DNA from: a virus
DNA: 28,331 nucleotides
Strand: one strand, 5' to 3'
IMG/VR virus record: IMGVR_UViG_3300009593_002765
Coordinates: 1 to 28,331 of that record
In this document: one piece after another, positions 6,856 to 14,964 of the stretch
Layout of the letters: each line of letters starts with the position of its first letter
Numbering within the stretch: the first letter of the stretch is position 1
Notes under the pieces: generated by a model
What the model saw: the letters and a program-made list of their open reading frames with translations, nothing else
Database searches by the model: none
What the model was told of the DNA's origin: nothing
Position numbers and translations under genes: made by a program

Positions 6856-7617
6856 TTAACCAATTGTGAAAGAGTATCCTTGACCGCCACCTACTTGTAG
6901 CATCATATCAGCTTCTAGTTTTTCAATTTCAGCGGCCGCTTCTTGCTTTAATGCATCACCATTTAATGCTGATCCGCCTTGTGGTCCAGCTATAGTTGCA
7001 AATTTTGATCTAGCTTCGCCGAGCATAAATTTACACTTTGCAAGTGTATAATCTTTAATCCATTGTTTTGCTAGGTAGTCGTCTAACAGTTCAAAGTCTG
7101 GTCTGTAGTTATAACAATAAAGAAGTATGTCTTCTTCTGCTCTTGGTCTTTGTAATAATGTAAGTTTTTTAGAAGTAGTGTTCCAATTAAATTCAATAAA
7201 AGATCCAAACATTCTACCTACTAATTCTTGATATCCAGCAAATGCATTATAAGTTGCTAATCCACCCATATTAGAACTTGCTAACAAGTATGTATTTGTA
7301 TATGCCATATTAAATGGTTCAAATAAAGTTCCGCCGTCGCCACCACCTGTTCTTGAACCAATACTTCTTCTAAATAACTTTCTTACTTCTGTAACTTCGT
7401 TAGGTAAAGTATACTCGTTTTGGTCTATAACTGTTGGAAGAAACATATAAGATTCTTCTACTGAATTATCTGATCTTTGTCTAAATTTTGCAAGTGCGGC
7501 TTGCAGGGCGGTTTCGTAATGATCTGGGTCAAGCTCAACGTCTACCATGCCTCCGCCGAGATTTAGCTCTACATATTTGAATACTTCTTGTTTTTTTGTT
7601 TTAATATTGGTTGCCAT
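6856..7617 (-). CDS. gp13: Neck protein, T4 gp13-like
   Basis: The 253-residue product resembles marine T4-like gp13: an N-terminal helical region (YETALQAALAKFRQRSDNSV), EESYMFLPTVIDQNEYTLPN, EVRKLFRRSIG, a Gly-rich loop, GRMFGSFIEFNWNTTSKKLT, then WIKDYTLAKCKFMLGEARSK and FATIAGPQGGSALNGDAL near the end. The last segment corresponds to the 'GG.T.NG' helix-loop of T4 gp13. With gp14 it forms the neck connector between portal and tail. I start at 7617 rather than 7623 because GGAG lies seven bases before the later ATG and only one base before the earlier. A late promoter at 7636 drives it, divergent to gp14, which is unusual because these neck genes normally run in one direction. Confidence 0.82.
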   Translation of the reverse strand: MATNIKTKKQEVFKYVELNLGGGMVDVELDPDHYETALQAALAKFRQRSDNSVEESYMFLPTVIDQNEYTLPNEVTEVRKLFRRSIGSRTGGGDGGTLFEPFNMAYTNTYLLASSNMGGLATYNAFAGYQELVGRMFGSFIEFNWNTTSKKLTLLQRPRAEEDILLYCYNYRPDFELLDDYLAKQWIKDYTLAKCKFMLGEARSKFATIAGPQGGSALNGDALKQEAAAEIEKLEADMMLQVGGGQGYSFTIG

Positions 7618-7635
7618 ATACATTCTCCGCTACAG

Positions 7636-7643
7636 TATTTATG
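7636..7643 (-). promoter_or_regulatory. Late promoter element CATAAATA for gp13
   Basis: CATAAATA on the minus strand, 18 bases before the chosen gp13 ATG, with GGAG in the leader. Together with the plus-strand element at 7648 it forms a perfect inverted repeat. Confidence 0.75.
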
Positions 7644-7647
7644 CACG

Positions 7648-7655
7648 GATAAATA
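7648..7655 (+). promoter_or_regulatory. Late promoter element GATAAATA for the gp14 operon
   Basis: GATAAATAC ends eight bases before the gp14 ATG. With T4 spacing the RNA would start about three bases before the ATG, and no Shine-Dalgarno is present. It is the only strong promoter I see for the whole plus-strand operon running to 16200. Confidence 0.7.
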
Positions 7656-7663
7656 CTTACGTT

Positions 7664-8824
7664 ATGCCAAGAATCAGTTTATACAAACCTGAAAAGGGAA
7701 AAGATTATAAATTCTTAGATAAAACCATCACTGAGATGTTCACTGTTGGTGGTACCGACGTGTTTGTACACAAATACTTAGGTCCTAAGAATCCTGCAGA
7801 ATCAGATGCTACAGCGGCTCAACCTCGGTATGATGCTGTAAAAGAAACTAATATACAGGATATGCTATTCCTAGAGAATAGAGATAGAAAATACGATCCA
7901 GATATCTATACAATGCGTGGCATTTATAACGTATCTGATGTTGACTTTGACATGAGTCAGTTTGGTTTATTTCTACAAAATGACATTGTATTTTTAACAA
8001 TACCCATTAATTATAGTGTTAATATCTTAGGTAGAAAAATTATGGCAGGAGATGTTATCGAATTACCACATCTTAAAGATGATTTTGCACTTAATGATTA
8101 TAGTGTTGCACTTAAAAGATTTTATGTTGTAGAAGATGTTAATCGTGCAAGTGAAGGATTTACACAAACTTGGTATCCACACTTGTATAGAGTTAAAATG
8201 AAGCAAATAGTTGACTCTCAAGAATTTAAAGATATACTTGATTTACCAACAGAAGAAGGATCTACACAAACATTAAGAGATGTACTATCTACATACGAAG
8301 CAGAAATGCAAGTAAACAATGCAGTAATCCAACAAGCAGAAGCAGATGCAGACAAATCAGGATATGATACTAGTAACTTATATACATTACAAGTAGATGA
8401 ACAAGGTGTTCCAGAACTTGTTACAACAGATTCAAGTACTTTAGATGCAAGTACACATGGCGAACTAGCAGATAGAGTAAATCAAACTCCTTCGAGATCA
8501 GGATATGATGGATACTTAATTGGAGATGGTATAGCACCAAATGGTGAAGCATTTGGTAGTGGTATAGGATTTCCGTCAGCTCAGGAAAAAGGAGATTATT
8601 TTCTTAGAACTGACTTATTACCAAATAGATTATTTAGATATGACGGACAACGGTGGGTTAAAATGGAAGATAATGTAAGAATGACATTAACTAATAGTGA
8701 TACAAGGAATACACATAAAACAGGATTTGTTAACAATAGTGCAACAACAAATAATATTGCAGGCGAAACAGTTAAAGAAAGACAAAGTTTAGCAGAAGCA
8801 CTTAAACCTAAGGCGGATAGTTAA
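7664..8824 (+). CDS. gp14: Neck protein, probably T4 gp14-like
   Basis: I use ATG 7664 (MPRISLYKPEKGKDYKF, 386 residues). The frame is open upstream, but that part lies on gp13 coding sequence and before the promoter. The core (about 45-195) has QPRYDAVKETNIQDMLFLEN, a YTMRGIYNVSDVDFDMSQFG strand region, NILGRKIMAGDVIELPHLKD and LKRFYVVEDVNRASEGFTQT, resembling gp14 neck proteins with their 'GD.I..P......Y.V..V' barrel. Position supports this: it sits between gp13 (divergent) and gp15. T4 gp14 has 256 residues; the extra C-terminal part includes a W-module at 310-331 like those in gp18 and gp15. Its stop overlaps the gp15 start by one base (TAATG). Structural role sure, exact gp number likely. 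Confidence 0.75.
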   Translation: MPRISLYKPEKGKDYKFLDKTITEMFTVGGTDVFVHKYLGPKNPAESDATAAQPRYDAVKETNIQDMLFLENRDRKYDPDIYTMRGIYNVSDVDFDMSQFGLFLQNDIVFLTIPINYSVNILGRKIMAGDVIELPHLKDDFALNDYSVALKRFYVVEDVNRASEGFTQTWYPHLYRVKMKQIVDSQEFKDILDLPTEEGSTQTLRDVLSTYEAEMQVNNAVIQQAEADADKSGYDTSNLYTLQVDEQGVPELVTTDSSTLDASTHGELADRVNQTPSRSGYDGYLIGDGIAPNGEAFGSGIGFPSAQEKGDYFLRTDLLPNRLFRYDGQRWVKMEDNVRMTLTNSDTRNTHKTGFVNNSATTNNIAGETVKERQSLAEALKPKADS

Positions 8825-10281
8825 TGCAACATTTCTACGATGGTCAAATAAGACGTTACATTACTCAACTTATTAGGTTGTTTAGTAACTTCTCTTACAA
8901 AGATGGCGAAGGTAAACTAGTACAAATTCCTGTAATGTATGGAGATATTACTAGACAAGTAGGACACATACTTCGTGACAACTCTGAAAATAAAATTCCA
9001 TCTGCACCAAGAATAGCTGTCTATGTAACAGGGTTAGAATTAGATAGAAGCAGAACAGCTGATTCTTCTTATGTACACAAAGTTCATCTAAGAGAACGTG
9101 CTTATGACGATACTAATAAAGAATACTTAAACACACAAGGAAAAAATTATACAGTAGAAAGAATTATGCCTACTCCGTATACACTAAACGTTAATATTGA
9201 TATATGGAGTACAAATACTGAACAAAAATTACAAATAATGGAACAGATATTAATGCTGTTTAATCCAAGTTTAGAAATACAAACTACAGACAACTATGTT
9301 GACTGGAGTAGTTTGTCTGTTGTTGAACTAACTAATGTTAATTTTTCTAATAGAGCTATTCCAATTGGAACAGAGTCTGAAATAGATGTAGCACAATTAG
9401 GATTTACAACTCCTATATACTTAAATCTTCCAGCTAAAGTTAAAAAGTTAGGTGTTATTACAAGTGTGGTAATGAGTATATTTGATGAATCCAAAGGTAC
9501 TATTGATTTAGGAAATAGTACACCTCAACTAATGGCCTATTCTGATGCTGAATCATCTCATCCGCAAATGGATAAAGAAAATGATAAAACAGTACGAAGT
9601 GGCGTAAACATAGGTATGACAACATATAAAGATTATGACATTATTGTAATGAATAACATTGCACAAATAGCTGATAGGGGTGTAGTAGGCTCTATACAAT
9701 GGGACAAAGTTATTGAGGCATTACCAGGATCGTTTAGAACAGGATTATCACAACTACAACTTAAAAGAAAACTTTTAGAAGGTGAAGCAGGAAGTATTAG
9801 TGTAAACGGAACTGTTGCTATAAATGAATTAGACAGAACACAGTTAATAATAACATATGATGCTGATACTATTCCAACAAATACAGATTTAACTTCTCCA
9901 AGTGGACGTAACAATACAGGTTCTGTAGATTACATAGTTGATCCTTTAAAATTTAACCCAGCAACTTCTCAAACTGCTGGACTAAGATTACTACTTTTAG
10001 GTGCAATTAACACTAGTTCCAATGTAGGCGTTGCAGGTTATGATGGCCCAGATGCATGGAAAAATGCAGATAATACAGATTTTGCGGCTGGTGAAAATGA
10101 TATAGTTGAATGGGACGGTACTAAATGGCATGTTGTTTTTGATGCTAGTACTGATGCTGGAACAACTACAAAATACGTTACAAACCTAAACACAGGTGTT
10201 CAATATAGATGGACTGGCACAGAATGGATACTTTCATTCGAAGGCGAGTATCAAAAGGGCACTTGGCGCCTTTCATTTTAA
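8824..10281 (+). CDS. gp15: Tail terminator/completion protein, T4 gp15-like, with C-terminal extension
   Basis: The first 230 of 485 residues match gp15: HFYDGQIRRYITQLIRLFSN with VQIPVMYGDITRQVG (T4: 'YNSSFRRYATLMGDLFSN' and 'RVPITYAS'), a 'SAPRIAVYVTGLELDR' strand, and MPTPYTLNVNIDIWSTNTEQ followed by a MEQILMLFNPSLEI segment (T4: 'VEQILPYFQP'). gp15 hexamers cap the tube and sheath and dock the neck. T4 gp15 has 272 residues. Here about 210 residues are added, Ser/Thr/Asn-rich and ending in two short W-modules (ENDIVEWDGTKW near 424-435, GVQYRWTGTEW near 458-468). It starts on the gp14 stop (one-base overlap), so translation is probably coupled. The terminator identity is well supported; the extension is unexplained. 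Confidence 0.9.
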   Translation: MQHFYDGQIRRYITQLIRLFSNFSYKDGEGKLVQIPVMYGDITRQVGHILRDNSENKIPSAPRIAVYVTGLELDRSRTADSSYVHKVHLRERAYDDTNKEYLNTQGKNYTVERIMPTPYTLNVNIDIWSTNTEQKLQIMEQILMLFNPSLEIQTTDNYVDWSSLSVVELTNVNFSNRAIPIGTESEIDVAQLGFTTPIYLNLPAKVKKLGVITSVVMSIFDESKGTIDLGNSTPQLMAYSDAESSHPQMDKENDKTVRSGVNIGMTTYKDYDIIVMNNIAQIADRGVVGSIQWDKVIEALPGSFRTGLSQLQLKRKLLEGEAGSISVNGTVAINELDRTQLIITYDADTIPTNTDLTSPSGRNNTGSVDYIVDPLKFNPATSQTAGLRLLLLGAINTSSNVGVAGYDGPDAWKNADNTDFAAGENDIVEWDGTKWHVVFDASTDAGTTTKYVTNLNTGVQYRWTGTEWILSFEGEYQKGTWRLSF

Positions 10282-10294
10282 GATAATTATTTAC

Positions 10295-10744
10295 ATGAGC
10301 GAAGAAATCGTATGTAGTGGTGCCCTCTTCTATTGTTTGACAAGTAAAAGATTCTTACTACTACACAGAACACAAAGTAAACAAAAAAATGTATGGGGAT
10401 TAGTTGGTGGAACTAATGGAAAAAATGAATCTCCGTGGCCTGCATTACAGCGTGAAATAAACGAAGAAGTCGGAAAAACTCCAAAAATAATTAAAACTAT
10501 TCCTTTAGAAACATTTGTTAGTACAGACTCAAAGTTTCATTTTCATACGTACTTGTGTGTTGTTAAAGAAGAATTTCTACCATCTTTAAACGAAGAACAT
10601 GATGGATATGCTTGGGTAAGTTTTGGAAAATGGCCAAAACCTTTACACATGGGTTTAAGAAATACACTTCAAAATAAAACAAACCAAACAAAATTACAAA
10701 CTGTATTTGATCTAATAGGAATTTTAGAGAATGAAACGAATTAA
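10295..10744 (+). CDS. Nudix hydrolase
   Basis: A 149-residue protein starting MSEEIVCSGALFYC; ATG 10295 is chosen because the longer frame runs back into gp15 and this Met begins the Nudix beta strand directly. The Nudix box is G39-x5-E45-x7-R53-E54-I55-x-E57-E58-x-G60, preceded by KNVWGLVGGTNG. These residues bind Mg and hydrolyse nucleoside diphosphate-X substrates; which X cannot be told. Possible substrates are damaged dNTPs, or a nucleotide sugar or cofactor from the adjoining heptose or halogenase pathways. It is 13 bases after gp15 and overlaps the first halogenase by 14 bases, so it opens the enzyme part of the operon. A long loop separates the box from the WVSFGKWPKPLHMG tail. Confidence 0.92.
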   Translation: MSEEIVCSGALFYCLTSKRFLLLHRTQSKQKNVWGLVGGTNGKNESPWPALQREINEEVGKTPKIIKTIPLETFVSTDSKFHFHTYLCVVKEEFLPSLNEEHDGYAWVSFGKWPKPLHMGLRNTLQNKTNQTKLQTVFDLIGILENETN

Positions 10745-12239
10745 AAATATTACAATAGTAGGTGGAGGTTCTGCGGCATGGTTGGCGGCAACTTACATAC
10801 AAAATAATTTTTGGGACTTACCTATTACAGTAATAGATAAAGAAGTTGGTAATCCTATAGGAGTAGGAGAAGCAACTGTACTTACATTCACACAGTTTTT
10901 AAGGAAATGTGGTATTAATTTACCTCAATGGTTTAAACATGTAGACGGTACTTATAAGGCAGGAATAGATTTTCCGCATTGGAAAAATCCTAAAAATAGA
11001 GTCTGGCATCCTTTCTATTTAAATAGATCGTACTTTGATCTGAAATGTACTCAATACGATATTTGGTCTCAAAAAAAAGATTTAGATTTTTGTAAACATG
11101 CATTACCTTGCTACGATACAATAATGGAAAATAAATTAGATCTGTATAATAGTTTTGAAACCCTAGCATATCATATTGACGCAGGAAAGTTAGTAAAAGA
11201 GTTACAAAACATTTGTAAGAATACTGTACAAGTAATTAAAAGTGATGTTGTAAAAGTAAACAAAGACCTAGATGGCTTTATAACAAGCCTTGAACTAAAG
11301 AACGGTGCAACACATACATCAGACTTTTACCTAGACTGTACGGGCTTTATTTCGCTGTTAAAAGACCAAAAAAAGAAGGAATTACTAAACAGTAGATTGT
11401 ATACTAACTCTGCTGTTGCTGGTCATGTACCATACGAAGACTACGAAAACGAATGTACACCTTACGTAAAATGCCCAGCTGTAGATCATGGTTGGATTTG
11501 GAAAATTCCTGTTCAATCAAGGATAGGTTCAGGATTAGTATTCAATAGAGATATTACAGATCCTGATACAGCAATGCAATACTTTAGCGATCATTGGAAT
11601 GGAAGAGTAAAGCCTGAAGACTTAAAACTAATAGACTGGACCCCGTATTATAGTGAAAACTTTTGGGATAAAAATGTTGTATCAATTGGGCTTAGTGGAG
11701 GGTTTATTGAACCATTAGAAAGCACAGGACTTGCTAGTATGACATATGGTGTAGAGCAATTAGCTTTACATATACCTCAATATGTTTATAGTGAAGATAA
11801 CATAGAAACTTACAATAGATCTATGATGTCTTGGTACTCTGATGCTGTTGACTTTGTTGGAAGTCATTATGCAGATACTGAATGGGATACTGATTTTTGG
11901 AACTATGTAAAAGACGTGCATGTAAAATCTGACAAGCACTTATGGTATGAAGAATGGTTAAAAGATCCGCATAGATCTTTCTATAGTGATGTATCGAGTC
12001 CACACTTATTCCATCCGCAAAATTGGCAACTATGGTTAATCCAAATGGGATATCCTGTTAATAAAGACATTAATCGAATACCTCCTATGCAAATTGATTA
12101 TGCAATGTCAGAATTTTTACGAGCAGAAGAAATAAGAAGAAGATCAAGTATAAGTCATATTGATGCTATTGAAACTACAAATATGGGTCTTGATTGGTAT
12201 GCAACATACAACGGCCAACGTGAAGGTTTCGTGATATGA
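10731..12239 (+). CDS. Flavin-dependent tryptophan-halogenase-like protein 1
   Basis: The 502-residue product has the flavin-dependent halogenase signatures: FAD motif VGGGSAAWLAA at 10-20, the catalytic-lysine segment GTYKAGIDFPHW (K76, matching PrnA K79), WIWKIP at 255-260 (the WxWxIP motif that separates halogenases from monooxygenases) and GFIEPLESTG (E330-S331-T332-G333, matching PrnA E346 and the halide site). Such enzymes use FADH2, O2 and halide to make hypohalous acid that attacks an electron-rich ring. A reduced-flavin supplier is needed and none is seen here. Cyanophage VirX1 is a known active viral member. Substrate unknown; the C-terminal half need not bind tryptophan. It overlaps the Nudix gene by 14 bases and halogenase 2 by four (ATGA). 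Confidence 0.92.
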   Translation: MKRIKNITIVGGGSAAWLAATYIQNNFWDLPITVIDKEVGNPIGVGEATVLTFTQFLRKCGINLPQWFKHVDGTYKAGIDFPHWKNPKNRVWHPFYLNRSYFDLKCTQYDIWSQKKDLDFCKHALPCYDTIMENKLDLYNSFETLAYHIDAGKLVKELQNICKNTVQVIKSDVVKVNKDLDGFITSLELKNGATHTSDFYLDCTGFISLLKDQKKKELLNSRLYTNSAVAGHVPYEDYENECTPYVKCPAVDHGWIWKIPVQSRIGSGLVFNRDITDPDTAMQYFSDHWNGRVKPEDLKLIDWTPYYSENFWDKNVVSIGLSGGFIEPLESTGLASMTYGVEQLALHIPQYVYSEDNIETYNRSMMSWYSDAVDFVGSHYADTEWDTDFWNYVKDVHVKSDKHLWYEEWLKDPHRSFYSDVSSPHLFHPQNWQLWLIQMGYPVNKDINRIPPMQIDYAMSEFLRAEEIRRRSSISHIDAIETTNMGLDWYATYNGQREGFVI

Positions 12240-13717
12240 AGATAATAGTTTTAGGTGGTGGTACAGCTGGTTGGTTGGCCGCATTAATGATATCAAAAAT
12301 TAGACCTGAGCATAATGTTACTGTAATAGAAAGTTCTAAGATTGGTATAGTTGGTGCTGGAGAAGGAAGCACAGGCGCTCTTACAAATATAATACATAAC
12401 GAAATGTGGAATTTAGGTTGTGTTGAGAAAGACTTTATTAGCGAATGTGACGCAACAATTAAGTTTGGTATTAAACATATTGGTTGGAATAAAGATCCTA
12501 AAGCCCATTATTATGGTCCTATTGATGGATCTCCTACAAGTGGTGATGTTGCAGATGTAGTATTTTTACATGCACTAGGGTATAGAGAGCAAGATTTACT
12601 ACACATATCAAGTGAACTAGGATACAAAATACATCATAATAAAAATAGTTTTGTTGAACCAAATGGTAATCATGCTTATCATTTTGATGCACATAAAGTA
12701 GGACAGTATTTTAAAAAGATATCAACAGATGTTAAACACATTGATGCAGAAGTAAATGAAGTTATAACAGATTCAGAACATGGATGGGTTACAGAATTAA
12801 AACTTAGTAATGAACAAAGTATTAAAGGCGATATTTTTATAGATGCTAGTGGATTTAATCAAGTGCTTATGAAAGCAGTTGGTGGAAAATGGAAAAGTTA
12901 TAAAGAAAATTTGCCAGTTAATAGTGCATTACCTTTTTTATTACCTTATGAAGAAGATGAAAAAATTGAACCAGTAACAAATGCTTGGGCTCAACCTAAC
13001 GGGTGGTGTTGGCAAATACCTACAATACATAGAAGAGGTTGTGGATATGTTTTCTGTGACGACTTTGTAACGCCAGAGAAGGCTCAAGAAGAATTAGAAT
13101 TAAACTTAGGTAAAAAAATAGATCCTATTAGATTACTTAAATTTGATAGTGGCAGACAAGAAAACTTATGGATTAAAAATGTTTTATCTATTGGATTGTG
13201 TGCGGCTTTTGCTGAACCATTAGAAGCAACAAGTATACATACAACTATTTTTCAATTAAAACATTTTATATTCAGCTGTTTAGGTAAAGAAAGAGATGAA
13301 ACGTGCAATCAAGGACAAGTAGCAGACTATAATCAAAAAAATGCACATCTTTATGATACAATGAAAGACTTTCTTGTTGCTCATTATACATGCGGTCGTA
13401 ACGATAGTGAGTTTTGGAAATATATTGACAGTGGACAAACAACAACTGAGTTTGTAAAAACAATGCATGAAGTTTGTAAAAATAGAGTACCAAATCATAC
13501 GCTATTTCCAAGGCATGAAGGGTGTGCAGGATGGCCTCTTTGGAGTTATGTATTATCAGGTACTGGTAAAATAACTGATGATACTTGTAGGAAAGAGTTA
13601 CACTACAATAATGATGTTAAGATTGCCGATACTGCTTATGTTTATCATGTTAGTCAACACGATACTAAAAGTAAAGACTTACCAGACAATACTAAATTTA
13701 TAAAGGACATGCAGTGA
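12236..13717 (+). CDS. Flavin-dependent tryptophan-halogenase-like protein 2
   Basis: The 493-residue product starts MKIIVLGGGTAGWLAAL (FAD site, 7-13) and has AGEGSTGALTN near 41, the lysine segment CDATIKFGIKHIGW (K76), WCWQIP at 257-262 and FAEPLEATS at 325-333. It keeps all catalytic residues of the family but differs clearly from its neighbour: outside the motifs I see little identity, so the pair is not a recent duplication. The ring-binding loop residues after 80 (a Pro/Gly/His-rich stretch) also differ, suggesting a different substrate. It overlaps halogenase 1 and hldE by four bases each (ATGA, GTGA), giving strict translational coupling between halogenation and heptose genes. Family sure, substrate unknown. 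Confidence 0.92.
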   Translation: MKIIVLGGGTAGWLAALMISKIRPEHNVTVIESSKIGIVGAGEGSTGALTNIIHNEMWNLGCVEKDFISECDATIKFGIKHIGWNKDPKAHYYGPIDGSPTSGDVADVVFLHALGYREQDLLHISSELGYKIHHNKNSFVEPNGNHAYHFDAHKVGQYFKKISTDVKHIDAEVNEVITDSEHGWVTELKLSNEQSIKGDIFIDASGFNQVLMKAVGGKWKSYKENLPVNSALPFLLPYEEDEKIEPVTNAWAQPNGWCWQIPTIHRRGCGYVFCDDFVTPEKAQEELELNLGKKIDPIRLLKFDSGRQENLWIKNVLSIGLCAAFAEPLEATSIHTTIFQLKHFIFSCLGKERDETCNQGQVADYNQKNAHLYDTMKDFLVAHYTCGRNDSEFWKYIDSGQTTTEFVKTMHEVCKNRVPNHTLFPRHEGCAGWPLWSYVLSGTGKITDDTCRKELHYNNDVKIADTAYVYHVSQHDTKSKDLPDNTKFIKDMQ

Positions 13718-14964
13718 TAAAAATTTATGGCGACATCATGTTAGACAGATGGGTCTATGGGTCGTGTGATCGAGTAAGTCCAGAAGCTCCTATACTTGTT
13801 ATGAAAGAAGATGAATACAATTACAGTATTGGTGGTGCAGGTAATCTTGCAACCAATGTTAAAAGTATTAATGGAGATGTAGAATTATATAGTTGTGTAG
13901 CTAAGGATAAAGAAGGTTACAAGCTATTAGATTTATTATTAAAGACAGATATAAAAACTAATATTACTGTTGACGCAGACATGACAACTACAAAAACAAG
14001 ATTTGTTGGTCAAGGCGGACAGCAAGTATTAAGATGGGACCGAGAAAGAATTTACAAACAAGATGGTGTATTAGAACGATTATTAAAGAATGTACAAGAA
14101 GATGATATAGTTTGTATAAGCGATTATGCAAAAGGCACAGTCAAAGCAAACACAGTAAGTCAATTATTTCGAAAGGCTAAAGTTCTTGTTGATCCAAAAC
14201 AAAAGGATTATTTTTATGATGGTGCATTTTTGGTTAAACCAAATATGAAAGAATATGTTGATTGGTTTGGAAGATTTAATGAAATAGATGCAACAAACAT
14301 AATGAGAAAACATAACTGGCAATGGTTAGTTGTTACCGATGGAGCAAACGGGATACATGTTCTTTGCGAAGATACAAGATACAAACATTTTAAAGAAGCA
14401 ACAGATCAAATTGTTGACGTTACTGGAGCAGGTGATACTGTTTTAGCTGTTATTGCTCATTGCTTACATGAAGGCAAAGATGTTTTTGAAGCATGTGAAG
14501 TAGCGTGTTATGCGGCCGCCAGAGCAGTTGAAAGACAAGGTACTACAGTAATAACCAAAAAAGATTTAAAAAAGAATATTACTGTATGGACAAATGGTGT
14601 GTTTGATGTGTTGCATAAAGGGCATCTAGAACTGCTTAAATTTGCCCGTAAGCAAGGGGATAAACTTATTGTAGGTATTAATAGCGATGCCAGTGTAAAA
14701 CGCTTAAAAGGTGAAACTAGACCCATTAACGATGTTAATACACGTAAAGAACAGCTTGAAAGTTTACCTTGGGTAGACCAGATCGTAGTCTTCGATGACG
14801 ACACTCCTTTAAATAATATAAAACAATATCAACCCGACATTATTGTAAAAGGTGGTGATTATATTGTTGATACTGTAGTAGGAAATGAGTTAGCTGAGGT
14901 AGTAATATTTCCAACTATAGAAGGTGTTAGTACAACTAAAACAATAGGAAAAATGACGCAATGA
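13714..14964 (+). CDS. hldE: HldE: bifunctional heptose 7-P kinase / heptose 1-P adenylyltransferase
   Basis: Two domains make the 416-residue product. Residues 1-280 are a PfkB-type kinase: GDIMLDRWVYGSCDRVSPEA, SIGGAGNLATNV and catalytic DVTGAGDTV (235-243, D241 as base). Residues 289-416 are a nucleotidyltransferase: WTNGVFDVLHKGHLELLKFA with the HxGH motif at 301-304, then GETRPIN and the closing GVSTTKT. HldE phosphorylates D-glycero-D-manno-heptose 7-phosphate at O1 and, after GmhB removes the 7-phosphate, adenylylates heptose 1-phosphate to ADP-D,D-heptose. E. coli HldE has 477 residues; both active sites are intact in this shorter form. The start codon is GTG inside a four-base GTGA overlap with halogenase 2; hldD follows with an ATGA overlap. 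Confidence 0.93.
   Translation: MIKIYGDIMLDRWVYGSCDRVSPEAPILVMKEDEYNYSIGGAGNLATNVKSINGDVELYSCVAKDKEGYKLLDLLLKTDIKTNITVDADMTTTKTRFVGQGGQQVLRWDRERIYKQDGVLERLLKNVQEDDIVCISDYAKGTVKANTVSQLFRKAKVLVDPKQKDYFYDGAFLVKPNMKEYVDWFGRFNEIDATNIMRKHNWQWLVVTDGANGIHVLCEDTRYKHFKEATDQIVDVTGAGDTVLAVIAHCLHEGKDVFEACEVACYAAARAVERQGTTVITKKDLKKNITVWTNGVFDVLHKGHLELLKFARKQGDKLIVGINSDASVKRLKGETRPINDVNTRKEQLESLPWVDQIVVFDDDTPLNNIKQYQPDIIVKGGDYIVDTVVGNELAEVVIFPTIEGVSTTKTIGKMTQ

Noticed and set aside
7547-7663. Upstream extension of the gp14 frame to an ATG at 7547
   Set aside because: It lies antisense on the gp13 start region, precedes the late promoter and encodes an unrelated hydrophobic stretch; MPRISLYKPEK at 7664 is the natural start.
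10196-10294. Longer Nudix frame starting at 10196
   Set aside because: The first 33 codons lie inside gp15 in another frame and add nothing to the Nudix fold; MSEEIVCSGALF at 10295 starts right at the first strand.
10731-12239. Lycopene cyclase or generic FAD monooxygenase reading of the halogenase genes
   Set aside because: All three genes have the halogenase-specific catalytic Lys segment, WxWxIP-type motif and EPLE segment, which those families lack.
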